Origin: Silvimonas sp. JCM 19000
Lineage (GTDB): Bacteria > Pseudomonadota > Gammaproteobacteria > Burkholderiales > Chitinibacteraceae
Direction of reading: 5' to 3'
Assembly: GCA_001313065.1 (NCBI GenBank)
Contig: BBFD01000122.1
Coordinates: forward strand, 1 to 11,491
Length of the DNA stretch: 11,491 nucleotides
Of the stretch, positions 1 to 7,662 are shown in pieces. The notes under the pieces were generated by a model, which was given only the letters and a program-made list of their open reading frames with translations, was not told the origin of the DNA and searched no databases. The position numbers and the translations under genes were made by a program. Positions within the stretch are counted from its first letter, which is position 1. Every line of letters starts with the position of its first letter.

Positions 1-45
1 TGAGCGCGCCGGCGCATAACCGGGCGCACGCGGGTGGCACAGCAG

Positions 46-74
46 TTTGCGTGGCCGCCCGCAACGCCTAGAAT
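46..74 (+). promoter_or_regulatory. Candidate sigma-70 promoter of gpmA
   Basis: A TAGAAT hexamer at 69-74 matches the -10 consensus at five of six positions. It sits 17 bases after a weak -35 candidate, TTTGCG at 46-51. Transcription would start near 81, inside the palindrome at 79-94, leaving a short leader before the gpmA ribosome binding site. Bases 1-45 hold nothing I can recognise, apart from the possible end of an upstream gene. The promoter is inferred from motif and position only. Confidence 0.4.
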
Positions 75-78
75 AGCG

Positions 79-94
79 GCCGATACTTATCGGC
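79..94. promoter_or_regulatory. Perfect palindrome between gpmA promoter and start
   Basis: GCCGATA at 79-85 and TATCGGC at 88-94 are exact inverted copies separated by CT. The element begins four bases after the -10 hexamer, covers the predicted transcription start, and lies 17 bases before the gpmA start codon. It could be an operator for a dimeric repressor, which would block initiation from there. A hairpin in RNA is less likely to be complete, because transcription probably starts inside the left arm. I do not recognise it as the site of a known regulator. Confidence 0.4.
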
Positions 95-111
95 TCACTT
101 TGGAGAATTCA

Positions 112-806
112 ATGGCCAAGCTCGTGCTGGTTCGCCACGGCGAATCACAATGGAACCTGGAAAACCGCTTTACCGGCTGGATCGACGTGGACATCACCGA
201 AAAAGGCGCCGATGAAGCCCGCGACGCTGGCCGTCGTCTCAAGGAAGCCGGCATTCATTTTGACGTCGCGTTTACGTCGGTGCTCAAGCGCGCCATCCGC
301 ACGCTGTGGCATGTGCAGGACGCAATGGACCTGCTGTGGATTCCGGTCATCAAAGACTGGCGCCTGAACGAACGCCACTACGGCGCGCTGTCCGGCCTTA
401 ACAAAAAAAAGAAACCGCCGCACTGCATGGCGATGAGCAAGTGCATATCTGGCGTCGTAGCTACGACGTGCGTCCGCCGGCACTGAGCCCGGATGATGAA
501 CGCGACAGCATCAGCGATCCGCGTTACGCCGGCCTGAGCCGCGAACAAGTGCCGCTGACCGAATGTCTGCAAGACACCGTGGCCCGCGTGCTGCCAGCCT
601 GGTACGAAACCATCGCGCCGCAACTGGCCGCTGGCAAAAACGTACTGATCGCCGCCCATGGCAATTCGCTGCGTGCGCTGGTCAAGCATCTGGAAAACAT
701 CGCCGACGACGCCATTGTTGCCGTGGAAATCCCTAACGGCGTGCCGCTGGTGTATGACTTTGATGCAGAAATGAAGCCGACCCGCCTCGGTTTCATGAAA
801 GACTGA
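112..806 (+). CDS. gpmA: 2,3-bisphosphoglycerate-dependent phosphoglycerate mutase (one frameshift)
   Basis: Cytosolic glycolytic and gluconeogenic enzyme that interconverts 3- and 2-phosphoglycerate through a phosphohistidine. The start at ATG 112 is chosen because the GpmA amino terminus ([15 protein letters not shown]) begins there and TGGAG lies at 101-105. The catalytic His9 is in the RHG motif. The second active-site histidine is in [13 protein letters not shown], near residue 182. [15 protein letters not shown] and LNERHYGAL are also family hallmarks. The frame breaks in an eight-A run at 403-410, just after LNK. Removing two A gives LNKKET, aligning without gaps to LNKAET of E. coli; adding one A would also restore the frame. 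The corrected protein is about 230 residues, normal for this family. It is transcribed alone, from the promoter at 46-74 to the terminator at 847-876. Confidence 0.93.
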
Positions 807-846
807 TTTGCATGGCCGCCGCTGGCTGACAGCGCTGGCCGTGGAT

Positions 847-876
847 AAAAAAAGCCGACGCTGTCGGCTTTTTTTT
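847..876. terminator. Bidirectional intrinsic terminator between gpmA and the DyP gene
   Basis: Stem GCCGAC (854-859) pairs with GTCGGC (863-868) around a three-base GCT loop. Seven A precede it and eight T follow, so either strand gives a GC hairpin with a U tract. It lies between the ends of two convergent genes and can stop transcription from both. Confidence 0.9.
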
Positions 877-897
877 ATTGCGTGCTCGCTGCGCCAA

Positions 898-1825
898 CTA
901 TCCCGCCAGCCTGGCCAGTGCCTCGCGGCTGGGGCAAAGAAGGCGCCCCCGGTCACCGCACGGCTATAGGTCAGCAGGTGGTCGACGCGGCCGTCCGAGG
1001 TGGGCGCCACCATGCGCGCCAACATTTTCTCGAACACATCGGGCGTGCGACAGTAAGACGCAAACAGCAAGCCCTTCTCACCACCCGGTGTGCCATAAGG
1101 CATGGAGTGGCGCAGCATTTCCAGTTCTTTGCCGTCTTCCTCTATCACTACGCGGGCGATATGCGCAGTCAGCGGTTTGTCCTCGTCCGACAATTCTTCG
1201 TCATGCGCCTTGGTGCGGCCCATTACGGCTTCTTGCTGTTTGACGGCCAGCGCATTCCATTGCTGCATGCGGTGCACATAGCGTTGCGTATGCACATAGC
1301 TGCCACCGGCCCAGGCCGGGTCTTCTGCGCCGACCAGCGCGGTTTCAGCACGGTCGTCATCGCCGTGCGGGTTTTCGGTGCCATCAACAAAACCGGTCAG
1401 GTCGCGCCAGTCGCGGTATTTAAACCCGCTGACCGATTCGACCACTTCAAACCACGGCTGCAACGAGGTGGCAAAGCGGTCGGCAAATTCGTACACCAGA
1501 TCGTAGCGTTCGCCGCGCACGTGCAGCAGCAGATCGCCTTCGGTGGCCGGGGCCGGGTGGATGGCGCCGGCTATGTGTGGAAAACCTCTGAAGCGTGCCG
1601 GGCGGGCCACGCCAAACAGATCGGGCCAACTCTGCTCGCCGATCGCCAAAACCGCGGCAAACCGCGCTTCCGGATAAACCGCCGCCACTTCATCGGCGTG
1701 CAGCGGCAACTGGCTAAGCAGATGGCGCAGTGGATCATCGGCCGGGCGGCCGAGGCGGCGGCGTAGCGTCAAGAAAATAACGTGGCTGGAGCCTCGGGCA
1801 GGATGCCGCGCTGAGGGGTGGACAT
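898..1825 (-). CDS. DyP-type haem peroxidase, YfeX-like (two frameshifts)
   Basis: Dye-decolorising peroxidase of the YfeX class, a cytosolic haem protein that reduces hydrogen peroxide and oxidises porphyrinogen or dye-like substrates; no signal peptide is visible. The GXXDG motif is GFVDGTENP with Asp near residue 148. The likely proximal haem ligand is His222 (AHIARV) and the distal Arg is Arg239 (MLRHSMPYG). Start ATG 1825 gives MSTPQRGILPEAPA, which fits the family and has AAGGA upstream within the end of yqiA. Two single bases are missing. Near 1784, restoring GGG on the plus strand leads into HVIFLTLR. At 931-934, restoring a fifth G gives the typical ending FFAPSREALARLAG and a stop at 898. 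The corrected length is about 309 residues against 299 for YfeX. Without the second correction the frame runs falsely through the terminator into gpmA. Last gene of qor-yqiA-dyp. Confidence 0.9.
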
Positions 1826-1831
1826 AACAAC

Positions 1832-2410
1832 TCACTTTCCTTCCTGGGCGAATTCCCAGATGCGTGGCAACCAGTCCACATAGTTCTGAAAGCTGTGATC
1901 ACCGCCTTCGATGACGGTCTGGCGACTGAGCGGATAGCGCTCCACCGCCTCGCGGTAATCCAGCGTGGTGTCGCCGGTCTGCACCATCAGCCAGTACTGA
2001 TCGGGTTTGCTGACCGGGCGCTCGTATTTGCGCAGCTGATCACCGTAGCCGACGTCGATATGGTGGATCTCGCCGGTCTGATAATTACGTTGTGGGCCGA
2101 TATAGTGCCGCAAAAGTTCGTACGGCCGCACCGCCGGGTTGATTAATACCGCACGGCCACCGCCTTCCTCGACCGCCCAGTTGGCAAAATAGCCGCCCAG
2201 CGAACTGCCGATAAAGCACACCGGCTCGCCGCCCAGTTTGTCGATCGACGCCTGGATCACGCGCCTGCGGCCACCGGCTCCATGGGAATTTGCGGGCAAT
2301 GAAAATAATCGGCCAGGCTTTGCTCGGCCATCCACACCGCCGTGTCTTGCGCTTTTTTGCGAGAACGGACTGGATAAAAAAAAGCCGTGGAGATACATCA
2401 AGTGGACCAT
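1832..2410 (-). CDS. yqiA: YqiA-family esterase (two compensating frameshifts)
   Basis: Small alpha/beta-hydrolase of the YqiA (UPF0227) family; E. coli YqiA has esterase activity, but its cellular substrate is unknown. The amino-terminal YLHGF oxyanion motif, nucleophile elbow GSSLGG (Ser70), NPAVRPYELL, QTGDTTLDYR and the final IEGGDHSF with the likely catalytic His are all present. The length of 192 residues is normal. The reading frame looks open throughout, but residues about 20-50 are out of frame. One base is extra in the six-base run at 2353-2358, and one is missing near 2260, where GCG-GTG is the likely original. The corrected middle reads QKAQDTAVWMAEQSLADYF, as expected. LHGFFLSSP instead of the usual LHGFLSSP suggests three extra bases in the A8 run at 2376-2383. 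Its stop is seven bases before the DyP start; qor ends 14 bases upstream. Confidence 0.87.
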   Translation of the reverse strand: MVHLMYLHGFFLSSPFSQKSARHGGVDGRAKPGRLFSLPANSHGAGGRRRVIQASIDKLGGEPVCFIGSSLGGYFANWAVEEGGGRAVLINPAVRPYELLRHYIGPQRNYQTGEIHHIDVGYGDQLRKYERPVSKPDQYWLMVQTGDTTLDYREAVERYPLSRQTVIEGGDHSFQNYVDWLPRIWEFAQEGK

Positions 2411-2424
2411 GGAGTTCTTGCGCC

Positions 2425-3396
2425 TTATGGGATCAATACAGTGGAGCCCGTGGTTTTGCGGGCCTCCAGGTCGCGATGCGCGTGCGCGGCATCGGCCAGG
2501 GGATAACGTTGGTTCACCGTGACGCGGACCCGGCCGCTGGCCACGATGGCAAAATAATCAGCCGCCATGGCCAGTAATTCGGCGCGCGTGCTGGCGTAAT
2601 TGCCCAGCGTGGGGCGGGTGAGATAGAGCGAGCCCTTGCTGGCCAGCAGATTGGGCGAAAACGGCGGCACTGGCCCGAGGCATTGCCAAAGCTGACCAGC
2701 AGCCCGCGTGGCGCCAGACTGGCCAGCGAGCCCTCAAAGGTGGCCGCGCCGACGCGTCGTACACCACCGGCACGCCTTTATTGCCGGTAAGCAAATGCAC
2801 GCGCTCGGCAAAGTGTTCGTTGGTGTAATCGATAACGTGATCGCAGAACGGCCGCGCCAGCCGGCATTTGGCCTCTGAGCCGGCGGTGCCGATCACCGTA
2901 GCGCCCAGCGCTTGCGCCCACTGGCAGGCAATCTGGCCCACGCCCCCCGCTGCGGCATGAATCAACACCGTCATGCCGGGTTTGACTTCAAAGGTTTGCT
3001 TGAGCAGGTATTGCGCCGTCATGCCGCGCATCAGCGAGCCTGCGGCAATTTCGTCCGGAATATCGTCCGGGATAGGCACCAGTTTGTTGGCAGGAAAATT
3101 GCGATGCCGGGCATAAGAACCGAGCGGCCCGCTGGGATACGCCACGCGGTCGCCGATTTTGAGATCGCTGACGCCTGCACCCAGCTTTTCGACCACGCCC
3201 GCGGCTTCCTGGCCGAGGCCGGAGGCAGTTTGACCGGATACAAGCCACTGCGATGATAGGTATCGATGAAGTTAACGCCGATGGCGGTGTGGCGCAGCTG
3301 GACTTCACCGGGGCCAGGATCAGCCAGTTCGACGTCGGCCAGTTGCATGACCGAGGGATCGCCGACCGTATCGAGGCGGATGACTTGGGTCTGCAT
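2425..3396 (-). CDS. qor: NADPH:quinone oxidoreductase, zinc-independent MDR family (three frameshifts)
   Basis: Medium-chain reductase like E. coli Qor (QOR1), which uses NADPH to reduce quinones in the cytosol. The catalytic domain carries AIGVNFIDTYHRSGLYP. The nucleotide-binding Rossmann segment HAAAGGVGQIACQWA is at residues 147-161, and the carboxy end KGSLYLTRPTL to GSTVLIP follows Qor closely. I see no zinc-ligand pattern. ATG 3396 (MQTQVIRLD) is chosen from family length and a GGAG twelve bases upstream; an in-frame ATG at 3414 is possible. Three single bases are missing: near 3219 (restores LPPGLGQEAAG), near 2754 (restores VVYDGVGAATFEGS) and near 2672 (restores GPVPPFSPN). The corrected product is about 324 residues against 327 for E. 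coli Qor. It is the first gene of the operon with yqiA and the DyP peroxidase. Confidence 0.9.
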
Positions 3397-3427
3397 CGGT
3401 TTTTTTGTCTCCATTGATTTTGTAATC

Positions 3428-3433
3428 ATCATA
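3428..3433 (-). promoter_or_regulatory. Possible -10 element of the qor-yqiA-dyp operon
   Basis: On the minus strand TATGAT reads from 3433 to 3428, one mismatch from TATAAT, about 32 bases before the chosen qor start. This gives a leader long enough to include GGAG. No convincing -35 hexamer lies 16-18 bases upstream, so the call is weak. Confidence 0.3.
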
Positions 3434-3516
3434 GCGTCACTACATGACGTCTGAATGGACGGCTTCAAGTGAGCGCGTCAGAACCGGTTACAGCAGGTTT
3501 CATGCCTGCCCGCACA

Positions 3517-3729
3517 TCAACCTGGTCGATTCCGCTGCAAACCGCTAGCTCTCTGACGGAATGCAACAATTTGAGTTCGCGCGCTGCTTGACCAGTTAGC
3601 CAGTTGTTTGGCTGCTGCGGGCAACGAATCGCGATGGTGCATTGCATCAATGCCGTAGTCGGCCAGGCGCTACAACGGTGCGCGATCATAACGGAGCCGC
3701 ACCAACAAACCATCCGGAATAACGACCAT
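3517..3729 (-). pseudogene. Possible degraded short coding remnant, unrecognised
   Basis: Bases 3434-3888 between divergent qor and tas hold no recognisable gene. On the minus strand one frame runs from an ATG at 3729 to a TGA at 3517, 71 codons, broken by a TAG at 3670-3672. It reads MVVIPDGLLVRLRYDRAPL, then stop, then RLADYGIDAMHHRDSLP and a segment ending LQRNRPG. The second part has protein-like composition and codon choice, but I cannot assign a family. An overlapping unbroken frame (3465-3713) is rich in Cys and Trp and looks less protein-like. No ribosome binding site is visible, and the start follows directly on an AT-rich TATAAAT stretch. It may be a gene relic, a small gene hurt by a sequencing error, or chance. 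Confidence 0.22.
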
Positions 3730-3745
3730 ATTTATAATTATTTTT

Positions 3746-3772
3746 TTGTTCCATCAAACGTAACGCTAAAGT
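3746..3772 (+). promoter_or_regulatory. Weak candidate promoter of tas in an AT-rich patch
   Basis: TTGTTC (3746-3751) and TAAAGT (3767-3772) are separated by 15 bases, shorter than ideal. They lie in the only clearly AT-rich patch of the intergenic region (about 3728-3772), which also holds TATAAT at 3733-3738 with no good -35. The position about 120 bases before tas is reasonable. This is inference from weak motifs. Confidence 0.22.
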
Positions 3773-3888
3773 AGCGGGCCGTCGCAAGCGCCCCGGCCTG
3801 CGCGCTATTATTCGACCGGTCGGGTCAACCTTGCCGCGCCCGACGTCGTTGCCTATGTAACCCCCCGCCCCCTTGCACAGGAGCAGTA

Positions 3889-4939
3889 ATGGAATATCGC
3901 AAACTTGGCCGTACCGATCTCGACGTCAGCCTGATCGGCCTGGGTACCATGACCTGGGGCGAACAGAACACCGAAGCGACGCGCACGCCCAGCTGGATCT
4001 GGCGCTCGACCTCGGCGTGACGCTGGTCGATGTCGCCGAGATGTACCCGGTGCCGCCACGCGCCGAAACCGCTGGCCTGACCGAAACCTATATCGGCACC
4101 TGGCTGGCAAAAAAAACCGGCCGCCGCAAAGACATCGTGCTGGCCACCAAAGCCGCGGGCCCGGTGCGCCAGCCGCATCAACCGCGCCATATTCGTGGCG
4201 GCGAAACCCACCATGACCGCCGCAGCCTGACCGAAGCCGTGGACGGCAGCCTGCGCCGTTTGCAGACCGATTACATTGATCTGTACCAACTGCATTGGCC
4301 CGATCGCAGCACCAATACCTTTGGCCGGCTTAACTATCCGTGGATTGAAGATGAATACACGGTGCCGGCCGAAGAATCGCTGCAAGTTCTGGCCGATCTG
4401 GTAAAGGCCGGCAAGATCCGCCACGTCGGTTTGTCCAACGAAACGCCGTGGGGCGTTGCGCAGTTTTTTTGCGTGCGGCGGAAAACGTCGGCTTGCCGCG
4501 CGTGGTCAGCATCCAGAACCCGTACAGCTTGCTCAACCGTGCGTTTGAAATCGGCCTGGCCGAATTCAGCCATCGCGAACAAGTGGGCCTGCTGGCGTAC
4601 TCGCCGATGGCGTTTGGCGTGCTCAGCGGCAAGTACATCGACGGCACCGGCCAGAATGGTCGCGTGGCCATCTATGAACGCTTTAGCCGTTACAGCAAGC
4701 CCGAAGCCAAAATCGCCACCGCCGATTATGTGAACCTGGCGCGCGAACACGGCCTGAGCCCGGCGCAGATGGCGCTGGCGTATGTGAATACGCGGCCGTT
4801 TGTAACCAGCAACCTGATTGGCGCCACCACGCTGGCGCAGCTCAAGGAAAACATCGAGAGCATCAGCGTCAAGCTCAGCGACGACGTGCTCAACGCCATC
4901 GAAGCCATCCACACCAAACAGCCAAATCCGGCGCCGTAA
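3889..4939 (+). CDS. tas: Aldo/keto reductase, Tas-like (two frameshifts)
   Basis: Cytosolic NADP(H)-dependent aldo/keto reductase closest to E. coli Tas (YgdS); its physiological substrate is not established. The (beta/alpha)8 family's catalytic tetrad is visible: Asp48 and Tyr53 in DVAEMYPV, Lys88 in LATKAAG and His136 in YQLHWPDR. GLGTMTWGEQN, HVGLSNET, SIQNPYSLLNR and LIGATTLAQLKENIES are further Tas-like segments. ATG 3889 is supported by AGGAG at 3879-3883, five bases away. One base is missing near 3977; restoring it gives EADAHAQLDLAL. The seven-T run at 4464-4470 breaks the frame again. Five T would give QFLRAAENVGLPR, matching E. coli spacing exactly. The A8 run at 4109-4116 keeps the frame but may hold an extra codon (LAKKTG against LAKHG). 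The corrected length is about 349 residues against 346. A strong terminator follows. Confidence 0.92.
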
Positions 4940-4949
4940 TGCCTCAGCA

Positions 4950-4976
4950 GGGCGAGCCATGTGCTCGCCCTTTTTT
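4950..4976 (+). terminator. Intrinsic terminator after tas
   Basis: GGGCGAGC (4950-4957) pairs perfectly with GCTCGCCC (4963-4970) around a five-base loop and is followed by six T (4971-4976). It starts eleven bases after the tas stop codon and ends 17 bases before the MFS start codon. Confidence 0.92.
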
Positions 4977-4993
4977 ATCTCTCTGGAAACCGT

Positions 4994-6208
4994 ATGGAAT
5001 TGTCTTTACTGGCCTTACGCCCGTTTCGCCATTTGCTGGCCAGCCGTTTGTTTACCGCGTTGTCATACCAGATGCTGGCGGTGGCCGTGGGTTGGCAGAT
5101 GTATGCGCTGACGCACAGCGCATTTAGCCTGGGCCTGATCGGCATTGCGCAATTTGCGCCGCAATTATTGTTTACGCTGGTGGTGGGCCATGTGGCCGAC
5201 CGCTATGACCGGCGCCGCGTGGTGGCGATTTGCCAGACGCTGGAATTTATCGTCGCCGCCGTGCTGGCCGCCGCCAGTCTGGCCGAGCAGCTGAGCCCCA
5301 GCGCCTTGTATATCGCCGCATTCTGCATCGGCACCGCGCGCGCGTTCGAGACGCCCAGCCTGCAGCGCTGGTGCCCAGTCTGGTCACCGAAGCGCAATTG
5401 CCGCAGGCGCTGGCCACCAGTTCGGGGCTGATGCAGGTGGCCATCATTACCGGCCCGGCGCTGGGCGGCTTTATCTATGCCGTCGGCCCCGATGCGGTGT
5501 ATCTGACCACCGCGATTTTCTGGCTGGTGGCGGCCATTTCGATGTTTACGCTGCCGCTGGTGCGCAAACAGGCACATCGCCCGCCCGCCACGCTGGAATC
5601 GCTGTTTGGCGGCATCCGTTATATCCGCGAACGCCGCATTATCCTGGGCGCCATTTCGCTGGATCTGTTTGCGGTATTGCTGGGCGGCGCGACGGCTTTG
5701 CTGCCGATTTTTTGCGCGCGACATTCTGCATACCGGCGCGTGGGGCATGGGCATTTTGCGTTCGGCCCCGGCCATAGGCGCGTTGAGCATGTCGTTTTAT
5801 CTGGCGCGCCGTCCGCTGCGTCAACACGTTGGCAAGATCATGTTTGGCGCGGTCGGCTTGTTTGGCGTGGCCACCATCGTGTTTGGCCTGTCGCATTCCT
5901 TCGGCATTTCGCTGGCGGCGCTGGTGGTGCTGGGCGCGTGCGACATGATCAGCGTGGTGGTGCGTTCGTCACTGGTGCAGCTGGAAACGCCCGATGCCAT
6001 GCGCGGCCGCGTCAGCGCGGTCAGTTCGATATTTATCGGTGCGTCCAATCAGTTGGGCGAGTTTGAATCAGGCACCACCGCCGCCTTGCTCGGCCCGGTG
6101 CCCGCGGTGGTAGTGGGCGGCATCGGCACGTTGATCGTGGTGGCGTTGTGGATGCGCTGGTTTCCCGAGCTGACGCGGCGGCAATCGCTGGCGGTGGGCG
6201 CGGACTAG
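4994..6208 (+). CDS. MFS exporter, EntS-like (two frameshifts)
   Basis: Inner-membrane proton-coupled efflux transporter of the major facilitator superfamily, in the group that includes the enterobactin exporter EntS; the substrate cannot be told from sequence. Repeated hydrophobic segments are consistent with twelve membrane helices. The conserved cytoplasmic loop after helix 2 is GHVADRYDRRR, and the last third has the group's typical ASNQLGEFESG and LLGPVPAVVVGG. ATG 4994 (MELSLLALRPFRHLL) has GGA at 4985-4987. One G is missing at 5365, where restoration gives ETPSLQALVPSLVTEAQLPQ. One T is extra in the six-T run at 5708-5713, where correction gives LPIFARDILHTGAWG. The net length is unchanged at about 404 residues, close to EntS (416). 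There is no room for a promoter between the tas terminator and this start. The stop overlaps the DUF445 stop. Confidence 0.87.
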
Positions 6209-7519
6209 GTTCTCTGGCAACAAGACCGGCGCGCTACCAGCAAGGCGTGGCGCGCCGTGTAGATCAGCAGTCCCACCAGCCACCCACCACGGTGCCGTTG
6301 ACGCGAATGTATTGCAGATCGACGCCACATTCAGTTCCATGCGTTCCACCAGCACGCGGTTATCCCAGGCTTTGAGCTGATCGGCAATAAAGCGGCCAAT
6401 TTCGCTGCGATAACGCGCCAGCGAACGCGCCGCAAAGCCGCGTATCTGGCCATTCAGCCAATCGGCAAACGCTTGGTCTTCGTGCAGACGCCGGCCAAAT
6501 TGTTTGATAGCGCTGCCCATTTTTTTGCTGGATTTGCGATTGCGGATGCGCCAGATCAGCCTGCAGGCTTTCCAGCAAGTTGTGCCACATGCTGTTCATG
6601 CGGTCTTGCAGCTCGGCCGACGCCAACAGCTTATCGCGCCAGTCCGATAACTTCTGCTGCAGCGACGGGTCTTGCCGCAGCTTGTTGGTCAGCTCCACCA
6701 GTTGCTCATCAAAGCTTAAACGCAGGCTGTGCGCGGGGTTCACCAGCACGGTTTCCAGTTCGTTAATGCCCGCCGCCACCAGCTTGCGCGCCAGATAACG
6801 CCCGCTGGTGCCATCCAGCGCCACCCAGCGCAGCACGCTGAATTCTTTGGCGATGATGTCGGCCAGGTATTCTTGCGTGGTGGTGGATTGCAGCCGTTCC
6901 AGCAGCTCGCGAACCACGCCATCGAGCATATGTTGATGCTTGCCCTGGGCGCGCAGCACTTGCAGCAACGATGCCGCCGCTTGCGAAAAAATCCGCCTTG
7001 CCCAAGGCCTTCAGCGCCATCTCGCGCGCCATCGCGGTCAGGCGCGGGTCATCCAGCGTGGTCAGCACATAGCTTAGAAAGTACGTGCCGGTGGCGGTCA
7101 GATCACGCTTGGCGCCGGGCCGCGCCAGCCAGATGGCGATGCGGCGCGCCGGGTTAAAACTGTCGATGCGCACCAGCAATTGTTCGGGCTGCAAAAAGTG
7201 CGTTTCGATAAACAGGCCCAGGCTATCGGCGATGCGGTTTTTTTATTGCGCGGGATAATGGCGGTGTGCGGAATCGGTATGCCCAGCGGATAGCGAAACA
7301 GTGCGGTAACCGCAAACCAGTCGGCCAGCGCGCCAATCATGGCGGCCTCGGCAAAGGCGGCGGCATAGCCCAGCCAGGGATAGCTGGATTCAAACCTGAG
7401 GCAAAGCAGATACAGCACGGTCACGCCGGCCAACAAGCCGCTGGCGAAGCTGCGCATACGGCGCAAGCGCATGGCTTTGGCGATTTCGGCCTGGAGCTGG
7501 AGCGGCGCGGCTGCGTCAT
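6205..7519 (-). CDS. DUF445 family membrane protein, YjiN-like (six frameshifts)
   Basis: DUF445 protein like E. coli YjiN, with no established function. The amino terminus has a hydrophobic segment (ASGLLAGVTVLYLLCL), then the family signature MIGALADWFAVTALFRYPLG and PIPHTAIIPRNK. A long charged, probably helical middle follows. The end has the conserved DLQYIRVNGTVVGGLVGLLIY, a second hydrophobic segment. Extra bases lie in T7 7238-7244 (two; restores NKNRIADSLG), A6 6986-6991 (one; KADFSQAAASLLQ) and T7 6520-6526 (one; QQKMGSAIKQFG). Missing bases are near 7509, 6325 and 6279. The start ATG 7519 (MTQPAP) assumes the break at 7509 and has GAAAGG six bases upstream; otherwise the first in-frame ATG is 7472. 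The corrected length is about 437 residues against about 426 for YjiN. The exact carboxy end is less sure than the rest. Confidence 0.83.
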
Positions 7520-7612
7520 GAGTAGCCTTTCTGTGCGGTGCGAAGAGTTTTCATGATAGCGCGCGGTCCATGGCGCGGCTGTGCGGCGGTATCCTACGCG
7601 GTCTTGTACGCA

Positions 7613-7621
7613 TGCTAAAAT
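7613..7621 (+). promoter_or_regulatory. Extended -10 promoter candidate of metH
   Basis: TGCTAAAAT at 7613-7621 fits an extended -10 (TGN followed by TAAAAT, one mismatch from TATAAT). Such promoters tolerate a poor -35, and none is evident here. Transcription would start near 7628, giving a leader of about 35 bases before ATG 7663. That leader is too short for a cobalamin riboswitch, and I see no SAM or SAH riboswitch fold in 7520-7662. Confidence 0.42.
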
Positions 7622-7662
7622 TGCACGCTCCGCCGCCCCATAAAGCCTTGAGAATCAACCCG

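Noticed and set aside
112..806. Frameshift in gpmA as programmed -1/+1 frameshifting at the A8 run
   Set aside because: GpmA is not known to use it, and the same kind of break occurs in all eight genes, which favours error.
882..1766. 294-codon plus-strand frame opposite the DyP gene
   Set aside because: It is an antisense shadow of a GC-rich gene. It matches no family I know, while the other strand carries all DyP motifs.
378..1835. Long 485-codon minus-strand frame covering the DyP gene and running into gpmA
   Set aside because: The real DyP frame ends at 898 once a missing base at 931-934 is restored. The rest crosses a strong terminator and reads antisense to gpmA.
3428..3462. TGACGTC-like half palindrome near the qor promoter as an operator
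   Set aside because: The symmetry is short and imperfect, and I cannot tell it from chance.
7520..7662. Cobalamin, SAM or SAH riboswitch upstream of metH
   Set aside because: The predicted leader is about 35 bases, and none of the conserved cores is visible on the plus strand.
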